A program made the translations under genes and the position numbers. From contig CALJLX010000354.1 of the NCBI GenBank assembly GCA_937982495.1, positions 1 to 6,804 on the forward strand: a stretch of 6,804 nt of DNA. The letters run 5' to 3'. This document shows positions 6,574 through 6,804 of the stretch, in pieces (within the stretch, counting starts at the first letter, position 1; each line of letters begins with the position of its first letter). Source of the DNA: an uncultured Desulfuromonas sp. Its GTDB lineage: Bacteria; Desulfobacterota; Desulfuromonadia; Desulfuromonadales; Trichloromonadaceae. The notes beneath the pieces were generated by a model, which saw only the letters and a program-made list of their open reading frames with translations, had not been told where the DNA came from and did not search any database.

Positions 6574-6589
6574 TTCAATTCCCATGCCA
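6574..6589 (-). promoter_or_regulatory. Weak candidate sigma-54 site for the signalling gene
   Basis: The minus strand reads TGGCATGGGAATTGAA. It matches TGGCACG-N4-TTGCA except for C-to-T in the -24 block and the -12 GC reading GA. The last change hits a near-invariant position, so the site may be weak or non-functional. If used, transcription would begin near 6563, which excludes the 6565 start and gives a leader of about 64 nt to 6499. Confidence 0.35.
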
Positions 6590-6663
6590 CATAGATTCCA
6601 TATATACAACATATACTTGAAGGCAGGAGGAGCTCGAACTTGGCGAAGAGGTGTAAAGCATCC

Positions 6664-6677
6664 CGACACAAGTGTCG
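6664..6677. promoter_or_regulatory. Perfect dyad CGACAC-AA-GTGTCG, possible operator
   Basis: Six-base arms around a 2-bp centre, in the divergent spacer about 75-90 bp upstream of the weak sigma-54-like site and about 40 bp upstream of the sigma-70 -35 on the other strand. The half-site shares the CGACA/TGTCG core with the repeats upstream of the acyltransferase. No T-run follows, so it is not a terminator. Confidence 0.5.
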
Positions 6678-6715
6678 AAATTCGTCACAGTCTTTTTGAT
6701 GATGCACGGAAGACT

Positions 6716-6744
6716 TCGACAAACACGCTCTCCTGACGTATAAA
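6716..6744 (+). promoter_or_regulatory. Sigma-70 type promoter for the + strand gene at 6786
   Basis: -35 TCGACA (6716-6721, 5 of 6 to TTGACA), 17-bp spacer, -10 TATAAA (6739-6744, 5 of 6 to TATAAT). The predicted start near 6751 leaves a leader of about 35 nt containing a strong ribosome binding site. Confidence 0.6.
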
Positions 6745-6772
6745 GGATGAATCGTAAATAGCAAGGAGCAAA

Positions 6773-6778
6773 AGGAGG
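6773..6778 (+). promoter_or_regulatory. Ribosome binding site of the + strand gene at 6786
   Basis: AGGAGG, full anti-Shine-Dalgarno complement, 7 nt before the ATG at 6786. With the promoter upstream it is the main support for a gene continuing beyond the window. Confidence 0.7.
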
Positions 6779-6785
6779 AAGAGAC

Positions 6786-6804
6786 ATGCGTTCGGAGGGA
6801 TGGA
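6786..6804 (+). CDS. Start of an unidentified gene, cut by the window end
   Basis: Only six codons are present (Met-Arg-Ser-Glu-Gly-Trp), so no function can be assigned. The call rests on its signals: a sigma-70 promoter at 6716-6744 and a full AGGAGG at 7-nt spacing. It diverges from the minus-strand signalling gene, and the two share the regulatory spacer with the 6664-6677 dyad. An ATG at 6799 follows GGAGG too closely to be the start. Confidence 0.55.

Noticed and set aside
6602..6616. ATATAC direct repeat and TATAT/ATATA inverted repeat
   Set aside because: Short AT-rich words in a spacer with no matching -35 on either strand; no function can be supported.
6640..6699. 19-codon + strand ORF from TTG after AGGAGG at 6625-6630
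   Set aside because: The 9-nt spacing is acceptable, but the start is TTG, no promoter precedes it, and it reads through the 6664-6677 dyad; too little support for a leader peptide.
1..6804. CRISPR array, tRNA, rRNA or insertion sequence
   Set aside because: No regularly spaced repeats, no tRNA-like cloverleaf or rRNA-like sequence, and no transposase or terminal inverted repeats were seen on reading both strands.

Overview
The first 43 bases are Illumina sequencing adapter, not genomic DNA, so genuine sequence begins at about position 44 and the window is probably a short-read contig whose left edge is an assembly end. The rest is a GC-rich, densely packed Gram-negative chromosome segment. 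An outer-membrane efflux protein, a periplasmic adaptor and an acyltransferase of the type associated with PEP-CTERM/exosortase systems suggest a proteobacterium. A Desulfuromonas/Geobacter-like (former Deltaproteobacteria) source would fit, but that is an impression from protein style, not a measurement.

Layout. On the + strand (44-3336) lies a tightly packed operon: the 3' part of a HlyD/YbhG-type membrane-fusion protein, a TolC-type outer-membrane efflux protein with a proline-rich linker and a C-terminal SPOR domain, and an E1-like (ThiF/MoeB/HesA superfamily) protein whose start overlaps the TolC stop by 4 bp. Converging on it, with a single base between stop codons, is a minus-strand acyltransferase related to autoinducer synthases and N-acyl amino acid synthases (3338-3976). 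Its 279-bp upstream region holds a near-consensus sigma-54 site, a repeated 12-mer where an enhancer-binding protein could sit, and an exact match to the IHF consensus. Upstream again on the minus strand is a large cytoplasmic signalling protein, GAF-HisKA-(degenerate ATPase)-GAF-(degenerate HD-GYP), at 4256-6499. The last about 285 bp form a divergent regulatory region with a weaker sigma-54-like site facing the signalling gene, a perfect dyad, and a good sigma-70 promoter and ribosome binding site for a + strand gene whose first codons (6786-6804) are cut by the window end.

How the parts may work together (inference). The + strand operon would link a tripartite exporter to a carboxylate-activating or cysteine-based E1-like enzyme, and the neighbouring acyltransferase would make an acylated small molecule or peptide-like product. 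The SPOR domain would tie the outer-membrane channel to peptidoglycan, possibly at the division site. The signalling protein keeps sensory and dimerisation modules but has lost key residues in both output domains, so it looks like a scaffold or sensor rather than an ordinary kinase or c-di-GMP phosphodiesterase.
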